Shown here: piece by piece, positions 54,607 through 64,000 of the stretch
Numbering within the stretch: position 1 is the stretch's first letter
How the letters are laid out: each line of letters opens with the position of its first letter
NCBI GenBank assembly: GCA_016715285.1
Contig: JADKAO010000007.1
Coordinates: 1-64,000 of the forward strand
DNA length: 64,000 bases
DNA from: Actinomycetales bacterium
Lineage (GTDB): Bacteria > Actinomycetota > Actinomycetes > Actinomycetales > Dermatophilaceae
Reading direction: 5' to 3'
Program-made: the position numbers and the translations under genes
Notes under the pieces: model-generated
Seen by the model: the letters and a program-made list of their open reading frames with translations, nothing else
The model's database searches: none
Told to the model about the DNA's origin: nothing

Positions 54607-55037
54607 CGCGCGGGATTCTGGACACCTCAACCATCGTCGATCTGCCGCGAGTCAACGCCGATGACTTGCCGGATGAGCCCCTCATCACGACCATCACCTT
54701 GGCAGAGCTGACCATTGGCCCCCTTGTCGCACGCACGGATCACCAGCGCGCAGCCCGTCAGTCCGTCCTCCAACAGGCCGAGGCGACGTTCGAGCCCCTG
54801 CCATTCGACGCCCAGGCAGCCCGGGCTTTCGGGCGTGTGGCGGCAGCACTTCGTTCCTCAGGACGCAAGCCGCAAGCCCGCAGTCTCGATGCCTTGATCG
54901 CCGCAATTGCGATCTCGCACGGCATACCCATTCACACGGCGAATCCTGACGGCTTCGCGTCGATCGATGAACTCACGGTGGTGCCCGTGCGACGCATCGA
55001 CCCGGCGATGGGGGCCGCGCCATCCGGGGTCGGCTGA
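54600..55037 (+). CDS. vapC: PIN-domain ribonuclease toxin, VapC type
   Basis: 145 residues. Acidic PIN residues: Asp in GILDTSTIVDL, Glu in ITLAELTIGPL, Asp in SLDALIAAIAISHGIPIHTAN, and the late Asp/Asn region. VapC toxins cleave tRNA or rRNA when released from antitoxin. Start GTG 54600 or GTG 54603 is undecided; both overlap the antitoxin stop. The gene contains one iterated word in HGIPIH, read through ATA. Confidence 0.9.
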   Translation: MVTRGILDTSTIVDLPRVNADDLPDEPLITTITLAELTIGPLVARTDHQRAARQSVLQQAEATFEPLPFDAQAARAFGRVAAALRSSGRKPQARSLDALIAAIAISHGIPIHTANPDGFASIDELTVVPVRRIDPAMGAAPSGVG

Positions 55038-55091
55038 CCGGGGCGGGGCGGGGTGGGCGGGCTTGGGCATGCCGCGTCGCCGGGGTTCGTC

Positions 55092-55958
55092 TCAGTCTGA
55101 CAGCGCGGCTCGGGCGACGAAGACCTGACCGTTGGCGGGGAGCCCCTCGATGATCTGGTCGCGAACCTCGCCCGTGGCCCAGGTCGGATCGGTGTTGGTG
55201 GGGTCCTGCTCGATGCCGATCCACCGGAACGGCAAACCGGCCGCGGCACTGGGTCGGGGGTCGTCCATGAGCTGGAAGTGCAGGTGTGGCTCACTGGAGT
55301 TCCCCGAGTTCCCGACCAGGCCGAGGCGATACCCCGCCGCGACCACATCGCCCACGGCGACGGTCAGGGAGTCGCGCTGGAGGTGCGCGTAGAGGGAGAA
55401 CACCCCCTCGCCGTGATCAAGGACGACGTGGTTGCCGACGACGAAGCGTGCCCCTCCGCTCTCGCGGACGAGACCCTCGACCGTCATCAGGTAGAGCAGC
55501 CCGGGCCAGGTGGTGCGTGCGCGATGGTCGCGCTGCCGAGAGCAAGCGGCAACGACGGTGCCGGGCGCCACGGCATACACAGGCTCCCCGAAACTGGAGA
55601 ACTCGTCAGGGCGACGTTGGCGCAGACCCCAGCCGATCCTCGGTGAGAAGCCGGGTGGTCGCGGGTGGGCGATATCGATCGCGAACGCCTGGCCATAGGC
55701 CCGTATGCCGTGGCTCGGCACCTTGTCCGCGGGTGAGTTCAGCGCGGCCCAGCGCCCCACCACGGGACATAGCACGGAGACAGTGGGGTGATCGTCGCGA
55801 CGGGGAGACCGCACGAGCGAGAGAGCGAGGACCAGGCCGATGGCGGTCAGGTCGATCCAGAAGGGGATGTCGAGCAAGAAGGCCGCCAGGACACCAAGGA
55901 TGAAGAGTCGGGTCCACCACGCCTGGAGGGAGGCGACCGCGCGCTTGAGGGTGGTCAT
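55092..55958 (-). CDS. Membrane-anchored M23 family metallopeptidase
   Basis: 288 residues. Two hydrophobic segments near the N terminus (LFILGVLAAFLLDIPFWID, LTAIGLVLALSLV) anchor the protein; the C-terminal part is a LytM/M23 fold: HGIRAYGQAFAIDIAH, GEPVYAVAPGTVVAA, VVLDHGEGVFSLYAHL and EPHLHFQLMD. The HxH in SEPHLHF and the His in AHL fit zinc binding, but the first motif HxxxD is altered to QAFAIDIAH, so activity is uncertain. Translationally coupled (ATGA) to the ArsR-like gene, implying regulated expression. Confidence 0.83.
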   Translation of the reverse strand: MTTLKRAVASLQAWWTRLFILGVLAAFLLDIPFWIDLTAIGLVLALSLVRSPRRDDHPTVSVLCPVVGRWAALNSPADKVPSHGIRAYGQAFAIDIAHPRPPGFSPRIGWGLRQRRPDEFSSFGEPVYAVAPGTVVAACSRQRDHRARTTWPGLLYLMTVEGLVRESGGARFVVGNHVVLDHGEGVFSLYAHLQRDSLTVAVGDVVAAGYRLGLVGNSGNSSEPHLHFQLMDDPRPSAAAGLPFRWIGIEQDPTNTDPTWATGEVRDQIIEGLPANGQVFVARAALSD

Positions 55959-56488
55959 CGGCGTGCCCCCACGATCGTGGTCATGAGCGGGACGAGCCGC
56001 TCGGCCGGCACCTCGTGGCGTCCACCGGTGCGGGCGCGCAGCCACCCGGCGGAGACGAGTTGACGCAGGTGGTGATAGACCTGTCCGGTCGTGCCGACGT
56101 CCTCGAGGTCGGCGAGTTCACGAGCCGTGGTGTGTCCGCGCAGCACCTCCTGGAGCAGCCGCAGGCGCACCGGGTGCCCGAGTGCCTGGAGCGTCTCGGC
56201 CGCGCGCTCCCACGGGTCGGCGAGCAGGTCGACGGCGGCCGCGCCCTCCTGCCATTGAGCCTGCTGGCCACTCGGTAGGTCGATGGTGCCGACGATCAGG
56301 ACGGCACCGGACGCCTCCTCTGCGGTGTCCGCGCGATCGGTCAGGCGCTCGGTCAGGCCCGTGAGCGCCCAGAAGGCGTCAGCGTCAGGGAGCCCGGGCC
56401 GGGTGTGCTGGCTCGGCGGCGGCTCGGCCAGTCGTTGCTCGAGGCGGGTGAGCCGACGGTCGAGCTCCCCAATCGTGGGTGTGTTCAT
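55955..56488 (-). CDS. ArsR/HTH-type transcriptional regulator
   Basis: 177 residues. An N-terminal 90-residue part of unknown role with a leading coiled-coil-like helix (IGELDRRLTRLEQRLAE) precedes a winged helix: LQALGHPVRLRLLQEVLRG, TTARELADLEDVGTTGQVYHHLRQL, GWLRARTGGRHEVPAERL. No metal-binding CVC motif is present, so it is not a classical metal sensor. It likely represses its own operon with the M23 peptidase. Confidence 0.83.
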   Translation of the reverse strand: MNTPTIGELDRRLTRLEQRLAEPPPSQHTRPGLPDADAFWALTGLTERLTDRADTAEEASGAVLIVGTIDLPSGQQAQWQEGAAAVDLLADPWERAAETLQALGHPVRLRLLQEVLRGHTTARELADLEDVGTTGQVYHHLRQLVSAGWLRARTGGRHEVPAERLVPLMTTIVGARR

Positions 56489-56489
56489 G

Positions 56490-56505
56490 TCACGAGTTTA
56501 CGTGA
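56490..56505 (-). promoter_or_regulatory. Leaderless -10 box inside an inverted repeat before the ArsR gene
   Basis: TCACG (56490-56494) and CGTGA (56501-56505) flank TAAACT (minus strand, 56500-56495), which is followed by 6 bases and the ATG at 56488. The geometry fits a leaderless promoter under self-repression. Confidence 0.45.
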
Positions 56506-56790
56506 TTACGGAATGCCGGTTACAAACTGGGGTAGGTTGCGAGTCACCCTCGTGGCACACCTCGTCCTTCCACACCGCTGCAGTCGGCCGCCACAACACC
56601 ATGGGTGTGAATCGGCCTGCTGCATACGCCGCGTCAATACTGCATTGGAGCGGCGCTACTCCAATTTCCGCTGCATCTCGACGCGACCGGCGGCTCACGT
56701 CGCATTCGACCGGGTCCGTCCGGCCGCATTAGCCTGGTGAGGCCCGGCACGGCATACGAGCTCGTGCCTTGACGCTCCCGAGGTTTCACC
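56506..56790. other. Intergenic region before ilvD
   Basis: About 285 bases between the ArsR gene and ilvD. It contains one iterated word (near 56749) and no ORF with coding character, RNA gene or hairpin that I can support. A 5' leader with regulatory structure for ilvD is possible but nothing specific is visible. Confidence 0.5.
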
Positions 56791-58674
56791 ATGCCGCAGC
56801 TGCGCTCCCGCACCACCACCCACGGCCGCAACATGGCTGGCGCCCGGGCGCTGTGGCGAGCCACGGGGATGACCGAGAGCGACTTCGGCAAGCCGATCAT
56901 CGCGGTCGCCAATAGCTACACCCAGTTCGTGCCCGGCCATGTGCACCTCAAGGACATGGGCGACCTGGTCGCGGGCGCGGTGGCAGAGGCCGGGGGAGTG
57001 GCCCGCGAGTTCAACACGATCGCGGTCGACGACGGCATCGCGATGGGTCACGGGGGGATGCTCTACTCCCTGCCGAGCCGCGAGCTCATCGCCGACTCCG
57101 TCGAATACATGGTCAACGCCCACGCCGCCGACGCGCTGGTGTGCATCAGCAACTGCGACAAGATCACGCCCGGCATGCTGCTCGCGGCGCTGCGACTCAA
57201 TATCCCCGCGGTGTTTGTCAGCGGCGGCCCGATGGAGGCCGGCAAGGCGATTGTCGGCGAAGACGGCACGGTCGCAACGCGTTTGGACCTCATCGACGCG
57301 ATGATCAAGGCCGTCGACGACACCGTGAGCGACGCCGACATCGCCACCATCGAGCGCTCTGCGTGCCCCACCTGCGGCTCCTGCTCGGGCATGTTCACCG
57401 CCAACTCGATGAACTGCCTCCTCGAAGTCGTTGGCCTCGCGCTCCCCGGCAACGGCTCGACGCTCGCGACCTCCGCCGCGCGCCGCGACCTGTTCCTGGA
57501 GGCGGGTCGCCTCATCGTCGAGCTCTGCAAGCGCTGGTATGCCGTGGACGGCACGGATGGCGAGCGCGGAGCGGACGGCGCCAGCGGCGAGGACGCATCG
57601 GTCTTGCCGCGCTCGATCCTCACCAAGGCAGCGTTGTCCAACGCGATGCGCGTGGATATTGCGATGGGGGGCTCGACGAACACGATCTTGCACTTGCTGG
57701 CCGCCGCCCAGGAGGCAGAGGTGGACTTCGATCAGGACGACATTGACGCTCTGTCGCGGGTCACGCCGTGCCTGGTCAAGGTGGCGCCCAACACCAACAA
57801 GTACTACATGGAAGACGTCCACCGGGCCGGCGGCATCGTCGCGATCATGGGCGAGCTCGACCGCGCCGGGATGCTCGATGACAGCGTCCACGCCGTGCAC
57901 GCGCCGTCGCTGCGGGCGTGGCTCGACGAGTGGGACATCCGCGGCGGGAAGGCGAGCGACACGGCATACGAGCTGTTCCATGCCGCGCCGGGGGGAGTGC
58001 GCACCACCGAGGCCTTCTCCTCAACCAACCGGTGGGCGACCCTCGACACCGATGCTGCCGAGGGGTGTATCCGGTCGGTGGAGCACGCCTACACGCAAGA
58101 CGGCGGGTTGGCGGTCCTCACCGGCAACCTCGCGCCAGACGGCTGCATCGTCAAGACGGCAGGTGTGCCGGAGCACCAATGGACCTTCCAGGGGCCGGCC
58201 AAGGTCGCAGACTCGCAGGAGCAGGCTGTCGAGATGATCCTCAGCGGGCAGATCGAGGCTGGCGACGTGGTGGTCGTGCGATATGAGGGGCCCAAGGGCG
58301 GGCCGGGGATGCAGGAGATGCTCTATCCCACGTCCTATCTCAAGGGTGTCGGGCTTGGCCCGAAGTGCGCGCTCATCACCGACGGTCGCTTCTCGGGCGG
58401 GTCGTCGGGTCTGTCGGTCGGTCACGTCTCGCCGGAGGCGGCATCCGGTGGGGCGATCGGGCTGGTTCGCGATGGGGATGTCATCGAGTTTTCGATTCCC
58501 GAGCGCCGGGTGACGCTCCACGTTGCGGACGACGAGCTTGCCCGTCGCCGGACCGAGCAGGACGCCGCTGGTTGGGCACCCGCAAACCGGGAGCGTGAGG
58601 TGTCGGCAGCGCTGCGGATCTTTGCGATGTTTGCCCAGTCGGCTGACAAGGGAGCTGCTCGCAAGGTCCCCTGA
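56791..58674 (+). CDS. ilvD: Dihydroxy-acid dehydratase
   Basis: 627 residues. Third step of valine, leucine and isoleucine synthesis, using an Fe-S cluster. Cysteine ligands in ISNCDKITPGML and CPTCGSCSGMF, substrate region MGGSTNTILHLLAAA, KYYMEDVHRAGGI, and C-terminal ITDGRFSGGSSGLSVGHVSPEA. Slightly longer than most because of a Gly/Asp-rich insert (DGTDGERGADGASGED). The 3' end and following bases are repeated at 60695, and a wrecked partial copy lies at 60178. Confidence 0.97.
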   Translation: MPQLRSRTTTHGRNMAGARALWRATGMTESDFGKPIIAVANSYTQFVPGHVHLKDMGDLVAGAVAEAGGVAREFNTIAVDDGIAMGHGGMLYSLPSRELIADSVEYMVNAHAADALVCISNCDKITPGMLLAALRLNIPAVFVSGGPMEAGKAIVGEDGTVATRLDLIDAMIKAVDDTVSDADIATIERSACPTCGSCSGMFTANSMNCLLEVVGLALPGNGSTLATSAARRDLFLEAGRLIVELCKRWYAVDGTDGERGADGASGEDASVLPRSILTKAALSNAMRVDIAMGGSTNTILHLLAAAQEAEVDFDQDDIDALSRVTPCLVKVAPNTNKYYMEDVHRAGGIVAIMGELDRAGMLDDSVHAVHAPSLRAWLDEWDIRGGKASDTAYELFHAAPGGVRTTEAFSSTNRWATLDTDAAEGCIRSVEHAYTQDGGLAVLTGNLAPDGCIVKTAGVPEHQWTFQGPAKVADSQEQAVEMILSGQIEAGDVVVVRYEGPKGGPGMQEMLYPTSYLKGVGLGPKCALITDGRFSGGSSGLSVGHVSPEAASGGAIGLVRDGDVIEFSIPERRVTLHVADDELARRRTEQDAAGWAPANREREVSAALRIFAMFAQSADKGAARKVP

Positions 58675-58736
58675 CCGCGCGCTTGCGGGCGGGACGTGAT
58701 GTCATGTTTCGGTGACCGATGCCCTCGTTCTTGAGC
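58663..58736 (+). repeat. 74-bp direct repeat, copy A (end of ilvD to start of an ABC gene)
   Basis: Matches 60695-60768 with about five mismatches. It spans the last codons of ilvD, the intergenic bases and the first eight codons of an ABC gene (GTG, then TDALVLE). In copy B the ABC gene continues normally; here it switches to unrelated sequence after codon eight. The pair marks the ends of a duplicated segment. Confidence 0.85.
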
Positions 58737-59260
58737 TCGACCCGCACCTGGCCGAGCCGGCCGTCGATCTCATGGCGACGGCCGCCGACCGGCATGGCAT
58801 CCGGCGCCCGACTCGCGATCTCTATCGGGCGGTCTCGGCCCCTGGCCGCTCGCACGGACGTTCCAGTGGACTAGGTCCGGCCCGGAGATGACAGGCTGCG
58901 CACCCGGTCTGCTCGAGGGGGAGCCGGCTCGTCACGAAGAACAGCGGATACCGGGATCGGGCCCGCGGGTACCTGGACCTCAACCTCACCGGGTCGATCG
59001 TCCTCGGGCACCGGCTGGGGGTCGAAGACGTCGAACTCGGAGCGAGCACCCACGAGCACAAGTTGGAGAGAGGGGCCGAGGTGTACTGGGTCTACGGGGC
59101 ACTGATCGGGACCGCGGGTAAGGAGGACCGGGGGCTGCGGGCCTGGCTCGGGGACTACGAGCGGCACTTCGTCTCCTTCCTCACCCCTTCGGCGGCCGCC
59201 AACGACCGCTCCGTCTCCGCGCCCACGGCCTGGACTCTTGCCGATGGGGGCGGGCGATGA
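58712..59260 (+). pseudogene. Chimeric remnant: ABC start joined to a 5'-truncated unknown gene
   Basis: From GTG 58712 the first eight codons equal those of the ABC ATPase at 60744; the sequence then diverges, with a stop at codon 60 (near 58891), after which the same frame stays open and encodes LVTKNSGYRDRARGYLDLN, SIVLGHRLGVEDVELGAS, KLERGAEVYWVYGALIGT and GLRAWLGDYERHFVSFL up to TGA 59260. That stretch has normal codon use and its stop overlaps the next start (ATGA), so it is the 3' part of a real gene that lost its beginning. I do not recognise the family. Confidence 0.6.
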
Positions 59261-59916
59261 CCGCAGCGGGCCTCGAGCCGGCCGGGTCCGCGACCCTCGA
59301 CCTGGATCCTGCCGAGCTGATGACTGCGCACGCCGAGGCGGTGAAGGCCGTACGGGCGGCGGTCCAGGCATGGGGGCCAGGGGACGGCGGGACCGCCACG
59401 ACCTGCACCGAGTGGACCTCACATCAGCTGCTGCTGCACCTGGCGTGCACGGCGCGGCGCTATCACAGGATTCTCGACGACGCACTCTCGGGCGAGCCGC
59501 AGCCCACGGTGCTCGACGTCGATCTTGCCGATCTCAACCGCCGCGAGATGGCGGCGAGCGACCTGCGAGGGCTCCCCGCGGACCGCCTTGTCGAGGTCTT
59601 CGCCGACTTCGCGGCCTCTTTCGCCGACCGGGCCCTACACGCCTGGGGGGCTGGCCCGTTCCAGCGAGACGGGGTTGACGTCGGTCCGGCCGTCGCCCTT
59701 GCTGCCATCGAGTGGCACGTGCACGCTTGGGACTTGCTTCGGGCGCTCGGGCGCGACCACTACCCGCGCCGCCCGGAGCTCTTGCAACGGGGCTGGGCCT
59801 TGACCGTGCCGCACTTAGGCATTGACCAGGGCGGCGATCCCTGGACCGCGGTGCTGCTCGCGGCTGGCCGGGATGCTCCGCACCCGGCCGGCCGGTCGTC
59901 GGCGGAGCGGCACTGA
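59257..59916 (+). CDS. Maleylpyruvate isomerase family protein (mycothiol-dependent type)
   Basis: 219 residues, intact. DinB-like four-helix fold with the mycothiol-dependent isomerase pattern: LMTAHAEAVKAVRAAVQAWG, CTEWTSHQLLLHLACTARRYH and a late metal helix ALAAIEWHVHAWDLLRALGRDH with conserved histidines. Members use mycothiol as thiol cofactor; the substrate here is unknown. Coupled by ATGA to the truncated gene before it, so the two arrived together as an operon fragment between ilvD and the ABC genes. Confidence 0.78.
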   Translation: MTAAGLEPAGSATLDLDPAELMTAHAEAVKAVRAAVQAWGPGDGGTATTCTEWTSHQLLLHLACTARRYHRILDDALSGEPQPTVLDVDLADLNRREMAASDLRGLPADRLVEVFADFAASFADRALHAWGAGPFQRDGVDVGPAVALAAIEWHVHAWDLLRALGRDHYPRRPELLQRGWALTVPHLGIDQGGDPWTAVLLAAGRDAPHPAGRSSAERH

Positions 59917-60177
59917 CTGCTGGCGGCGCGCTCGGACTCGCGAGTGGGACCGGACCCCTCGGCCCGTTCACGTCGCCAGGTTTCCGGGGTTGCTGGCAAC
60001 GGGCTCGTCATCGACGCCGCGCTTGGCTCTATACCCTGCTCATCCCACTCCTCGCGACCAGCAGGGCGCACCGGAGGCCGCGGGACTCCTGTCGGGGCGT
60101 GGGCTCTCGCCGCGTCCTGGGCGCCCTGTGGTTCGGCGGGGTCGACGTCACCGACGTCCGGGTGGCACCCGATTACG
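59917..60177. other. Non-coding stretch after the isomerase gene
   Basis: About 260 bases between the isomerase-family stop and the ilvD remnant. Open frames here lack homology or credible starts. I see no hairpin, RNA gene or recognisable remnant; probably scar DNA from the rearrangement. Confidence 0.45.
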
Positions 60178-60706
60178 TCGTCGGGCTCGCGCTACCCGGC
60201 AACGGCTCGACGCTCGCGACCTCCGCCGCGCGCCGCGCCTGTTCCTCGAGGCGGGTCGCCTCATCGTCGAGCTCTGCAAGCGCTGGTATGCCGTGAACGG
60301 CACAGGTGGCGAGAGCGGCCAGAGCGGTCAGAACGGTGCGGACGGTGGGGACGCGTTGGTGCTGCCGCGATCGACCCTCACCAAAGCGGCGCTGTCCAAC
60401 GCGATGCGCATGGATATTGCGATGGGGGCTCGACGAACACGATCTTGCACTTGCTGGCCGCCGCCCAGGAGGCGGAGGTGGACTTCGATCAGGCGACATC
60501 GGTGCGCGGTCGCGGTCACGCCGTGCACGCGCCGTCGCTGCGGGCGTGACTCGACGAGTGGGACATCCGCGGCGGGAAAGTGAGCGGCGTCATACGAGCT
60601 CTTCCATGCCGCTCCAGGGCGAGTGCGCACGACGGAAGCCTTCTCATCGACCAACCGCTAGACGACCCTCGACACTGATGCTGCGGATGGCCGGAAGGTC
60701 CCGTGA
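60178..60706 (+). pseudogene. Degenerate, internally deleted second copy of ilvD
   Basis: Starts with the equivalent of ilvD base 57433 (LALPGNGSTLATSAAR), loses a base soon after, continues through RLIVELCKRWYAVNGT, ALVLPRSTLTKAALSNAMRMDIAMG, then has lost about 130 bases between DFDQ and AVHAPSLRA, carries an in-frame stop where ilvD has TGG (Trp), and ends at the ilvD stop equivalent. Identity to ilvD is high where aligned, so the duplication is fairly recent. It cannot make enzyme. Confidence 0.88.
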
Positions 60707-60743
60707 CCGCGCGCCGGCGGGCGGGACGTGATGTCATGGTTCG

Positions 60744-60768
<25 letters not shown>
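60695..60768 (+). repeat. 74-bp direct repeat, copy B
   Basis: Partner of 58663-58736. Here it connects the ilvD remnant to the intact ABC ATPase gene, which shows the original order was ilvD followed by the ABC genes. Confidence 0.85.
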
Positions 60769-61514
<746 letters not shown>

Positions 61515-63088
61515 GGCTGCTGCGCAATGCCCTGCGGCAGAGCGTCTGGCGCGTAGTCGGTCTCGTCCTGGCTCTGGCGTACGGCGTCTTCCTCGTCGGC
61601 CTCGCTGTTGTCGGGTTGGTGGCACTCCGCTTCACTCAAGTGGAAGTGGGCCCGGACGTGGTGGTGGTTGGGCTCACCGCGCTCACCGTCGGCTGGACGC
61701 TGATTCCCCTGTTGGCCTTCGGCATGGACGACACCCTCGACCCTGGCCGTTTCGCCCTGTTGCCGCTCCGGGCGCGCGAGGTCCTGCCCGGATTTGTCGT
61801 ATCGAGCCTTGTCGGTGTCCCAGGCGTGGCGACGATCCTGGTCGCGGCCGCATCGGGGGTGTTCTGGGCAACCGGGATCCTGCCGGCCGTGGCGGCCAGT
61901 ATCGGGGCAGTCCTCGGGGTATTCACCAGCGTTGTCCTTGCCCGGGTCGTCACCACGGGCCTGGGCGGGCTGCTCGGGGGCCGTCGGTTCCGAGACGGCG
62001 CTGCCGGCATCGTCGCGATCCTCGCCAGCATGTCGGGCATCGGTCTTGGCCTGGTCACGCAGGCGATCCAACGGACCCCCAACATGGGCGAGTTGTTGGC
62101 CGGGCTCGCCTCGATCGCGGGCTGGACCCCGTTCGGGTGGGCGTGGTCCCTCCCGGCCGACGTGACGGCGGGTCGCGTGGGCTTGGCTGCCGCGAAGCTC
62201 GGACTGGCTGCCGCCTTGCTGGCCAGTCTGCTCCGGGCGTGGGAGGCGATGCTGGATCGCCGACTCACGAGCCCGATCGAGGCACGCGGGGGCGGCGAAC
62301 GCGTGGGCCGCGGGGTCCGCGTCGATAGGTTGGTCGGCACGACCCAGGCAGGCGCCGTTGCCGGACGCTGCCTGCGTTATTGGCGGCGTGACCCGAGGTA
62401 TGTCACCTCGGTGGCGATGTTCCTCATCCTGCCGATCGTGCTCGTGGTGTCGATGTCGCTGCCCCGCAGCGGCCCAACCGGCCTGGATGCGCTGCCCGTG
62501 CAGTTCCTTGCGCCGCTGACACTGGCCATGCTCGTTGGGCTCTCGACCTGCCAGGACCTCGCCTACGACGGCACCGCGGTGTGGACCCATCTGACGACAG
62601 GAGTGACCGGTCGGGCCGATCGCGTGGGCCGCCTCATCGCGCTCGCAGCTGTGGTCATGCCGCTCTTTCTCGTCCTCGAGGTGACCGCGGCGGCAGTCTC
62701 CGGGCGATGGGACCTGCTGCTCCCCTCCTGCTCAGTCGGCCTTGCAGCCATCCTTGGGGGAGCGGGCGTGGCCTCGTGGATTGGAGCGATGCTCCAGAGC
62801 CCCGCAGCGCCCGCGGGGGCGAACCCCTTCCGCACTAGCAACGGCGGCGGGCTCCAGGCGATGATCGCGACCTCGGTGACGCTGGCCGCGACCGGGCTGC
62901 TTGCGTTGCCCGCTCTCGGACTGGCTTGGGCGGGACTGACCCAGACTTGGGCCGCCATCGCGACGCCCATCGCCAGCCTCGGAATCGGTCTCGGGGCTCT
63001 GGTCGTGGGCATCAACGCGGGCGGTGCCTACCTCGACGGTCACTGGCCGCAGGTGCTCGCCAATGTCAGCGAGAAGCGGGCCTAGTCC

Positions 63089-63122
63089 TCAGCTCGGGTC
63101 AGCTGGGTCAGCTCGGGTCAAC
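63089..63122. repeat. Short tandem AGCTCGGGTC repeats between convergent genes
   Basis: The convergent gap holds AGCTCGGGTC, AGCTGGGTC, AGCTCGGGTC and AACTCGG in a row, extending into the 3' end of the decarboxylase gene. Probably slippage-prone DNA; no hairpin terminator is evident. Confidence 0.5.
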
Positions 63123-64000
63123 TCGGCCGCGACAGCCGGTCCAGGAACGCCAACAGCATCCCCTCCCGCAGCGCCGGCGGAGCGACGTCGAGCAGCGCGT
63201 TGATCGGAGCCATCCGCTCAGGCAGCGCCAGTGATCCATCGGCTGAGGCCAGTCCGGCCAGGGCAAGCAGCCCGTTAAAATCATTGTCAGACAAGGCCTT
63301 TGGATCGAGTGCCGCTGCCGCCTGCGCGAGTCCCGGGTCCACTGCTGCAGGCCCAGCCGCACGCGCCGCCTCCACCGACTCGCCCAGGGCCTTCAGGAAC
63401 TCGGGCACCGACGGTGCGGTCGCGGCCGACAACGTGAGGTGCAAGGTCGGCGGCATACCGCGGAAAGACATTTGCGGCTGGACGTACCACCCGCGCGCCA
63501 GCATCTCGTCCGCAATCGTGAAGACATCACACGACTCGTCGGTCGCCACCGCGAGCAGCGTCGAGTCCGGCTCCACAACGACCCGCAGGCCAGGTATGCC
63601 GTCCGCGCCCTCCGCGATCGCGAGCGTCGCGTCCCGCGCGGTGCGGGCCAGCGCGGCATACCCCTCGATGCCAATTGCCCGGGTGACCGCCCACGCTGCC
63701 GCCAGCGGGCCACCCGACTTCGTGGACTGCATGGTCGAGTTGAGCATCGTGTAACCCGGCCAGTTCGCGGCGGCGAAGAAATGCCCGCGCCGGAGCGAGG
63801 AGTCGCGGTGCAGCAAGACTGAGACGCCCTTGGGCGTGTACGCGTACTTGTGCAGGTCGACACTGATGCTCGTGACCCCCGGCACCGTGAAGCTCCATGG
63901 CGCCACACCGTCCAGGTGGGGCAGCACCCACCCACCAATACACGCATCGACATGGCACCGGATGCCGCGCTCGGCCGCCAGGGCCCCCAGCTCGGCAATC
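63118..64000 (-). CDS. PLP-dependent group II decarboxylase / sphingosine-1-phosphate lyase-like (5' end outside window)
   Basis: The last 294 codons are visible; the frame is open at the right edge. IRCHVDACIGGWVLPHLDG contains the Asp that contacts PLP, and SVDLHKYAYTPKGVSVLLHR the Schiff-base lysine. MQSTKSGGPLAAAWAV is typical of the sphingosine-phosphate-lyase and glutamate-decarboxylase group. An extra C-terminal 80-residue segment (ALDPKALSDNDFNGLLALAG) follows the usual end. Substrate unknown: bacterial members act on amino acids or phosphorylated amines. Confidence 0.87.
   Translation of the reverse strand, partial: IAELGALAAERGIRCHVDACIGGWVLPHLDGVAPWSFTVPGVTSISVDLHKYAYTPKGVSVLLHRDSSLRRGHFFAAANWPGYTMLNSTMQSTKSGGPLAAAWAVTRAIGIEGYAALARTARDATLAIAEGADGIPGLRVVVEPDSTLLAVATDESCDVFTIADEMLARGWYVQPQMSFRGMPPTLHLTLSAATAPSVPEFLKALGESVEAARAAGPAAVDPGLAQAAAALDPKALSDNDFNGLLALAGLASADGSLALPERMAPINALLDVAPPALREGMLLAFLDRLSRPS

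Overview
The window is high-GC actinobacterial chromosome. The evidence is GTG and TTG starts, several leaderless-looking genes with a TAnnnT box 6-8 bases before the start codon, a complete GlgE maltose-1-phosphate pathway, a mycothiol-dependent-isomerase type protein, and the gene order etfB-etfA ... cysteine desulfurase-mnmA-(MetE-like)-ligA ... gatC-gatA-gatB, which is also found in Mycobacterium. I infer a member of the Micrococcales, perhaps Intrasporangiaceae/Dermatophilaceae; the family is a guess.

Layout. 1-12.5 kb (minus strand): an ABC ATPase cut by the left edge, pgm, a maltokinase-GlgB fusion, treS, glgE and glgX, together a trehalose/maltose-1-phosphate to alpha-glucan module. 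12.6-15.8 kb (plus): a YbjN-family protein, an enoyl-CoA hydratase, then etfB-etfA behind a perfect 14-bp palindrome. 15.9-19.4 kb: a ferritin-like lipoprotein whose start codon sits in a CsoR-like palindrome and which is bracketed by two copies of a hairpin repeat, then a GNAT acetyltransferase, a HAD phosphatase and a serpin-like protein. 19.4-26.3 kb: cysteine desulfurase, mnmA, a MetE-like protein, an L,D-transpeptidase and ligA.

26.3-43.8 kb is an accessory island between ligA and gatC. It holds a defence-type operon (DUF3883 helicase, DUF1156 methyltransferase, a 57-residue protein missed by ordinary ORF length cut-offs, DUF499 ATPase), a divergent SNF2 helicase plus HNH endonuclease, a cluster of small immunity-like paralogues, and a polymorphic toxin with a decayed second copy. 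About ten single-base indels fall in this island. I found none in the conserved genes outside it; the only other broken genes are in the ilvD duplication.

43.8-56.5 kb: gatC-gatA-gatB; an overlapping methyltransferase/HpnK-like/GT2/PIG-V-like group; a DUF937 protein ending in a 21-bp hairpin; a 2-hydroxyacid dehydrogenase; a SixA phosphatase; an RCC1-like propeller; a VapBC pair with a palindromic operator; and an ArsR regulator coupled to an M23 peptidase. 56.8-64 kb: ilvD, a segmental duplication that left a wrecked second ilvD and trapped a small operon fragment, an ABC exporter pair, and a PLP-dependent decarboxylase cut by the right edge.

The most unusual signal is genome-scale. The word GTATGCCGT (reverse complement ACGGCATAC) occurs with core TATGCCG/CGGCATA about 80 times in 64 kb by my eye count, against roughly 7 expected from base composition. 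It lies in genes and intergenic DNA, on both strands and in several reading frames, forcing the rare ATA codon in one of them. In inverted pairs it forms hairpins, two of them intergenic. That is how DNA-uptake sequences behave in Neisseria and Haemophilus.
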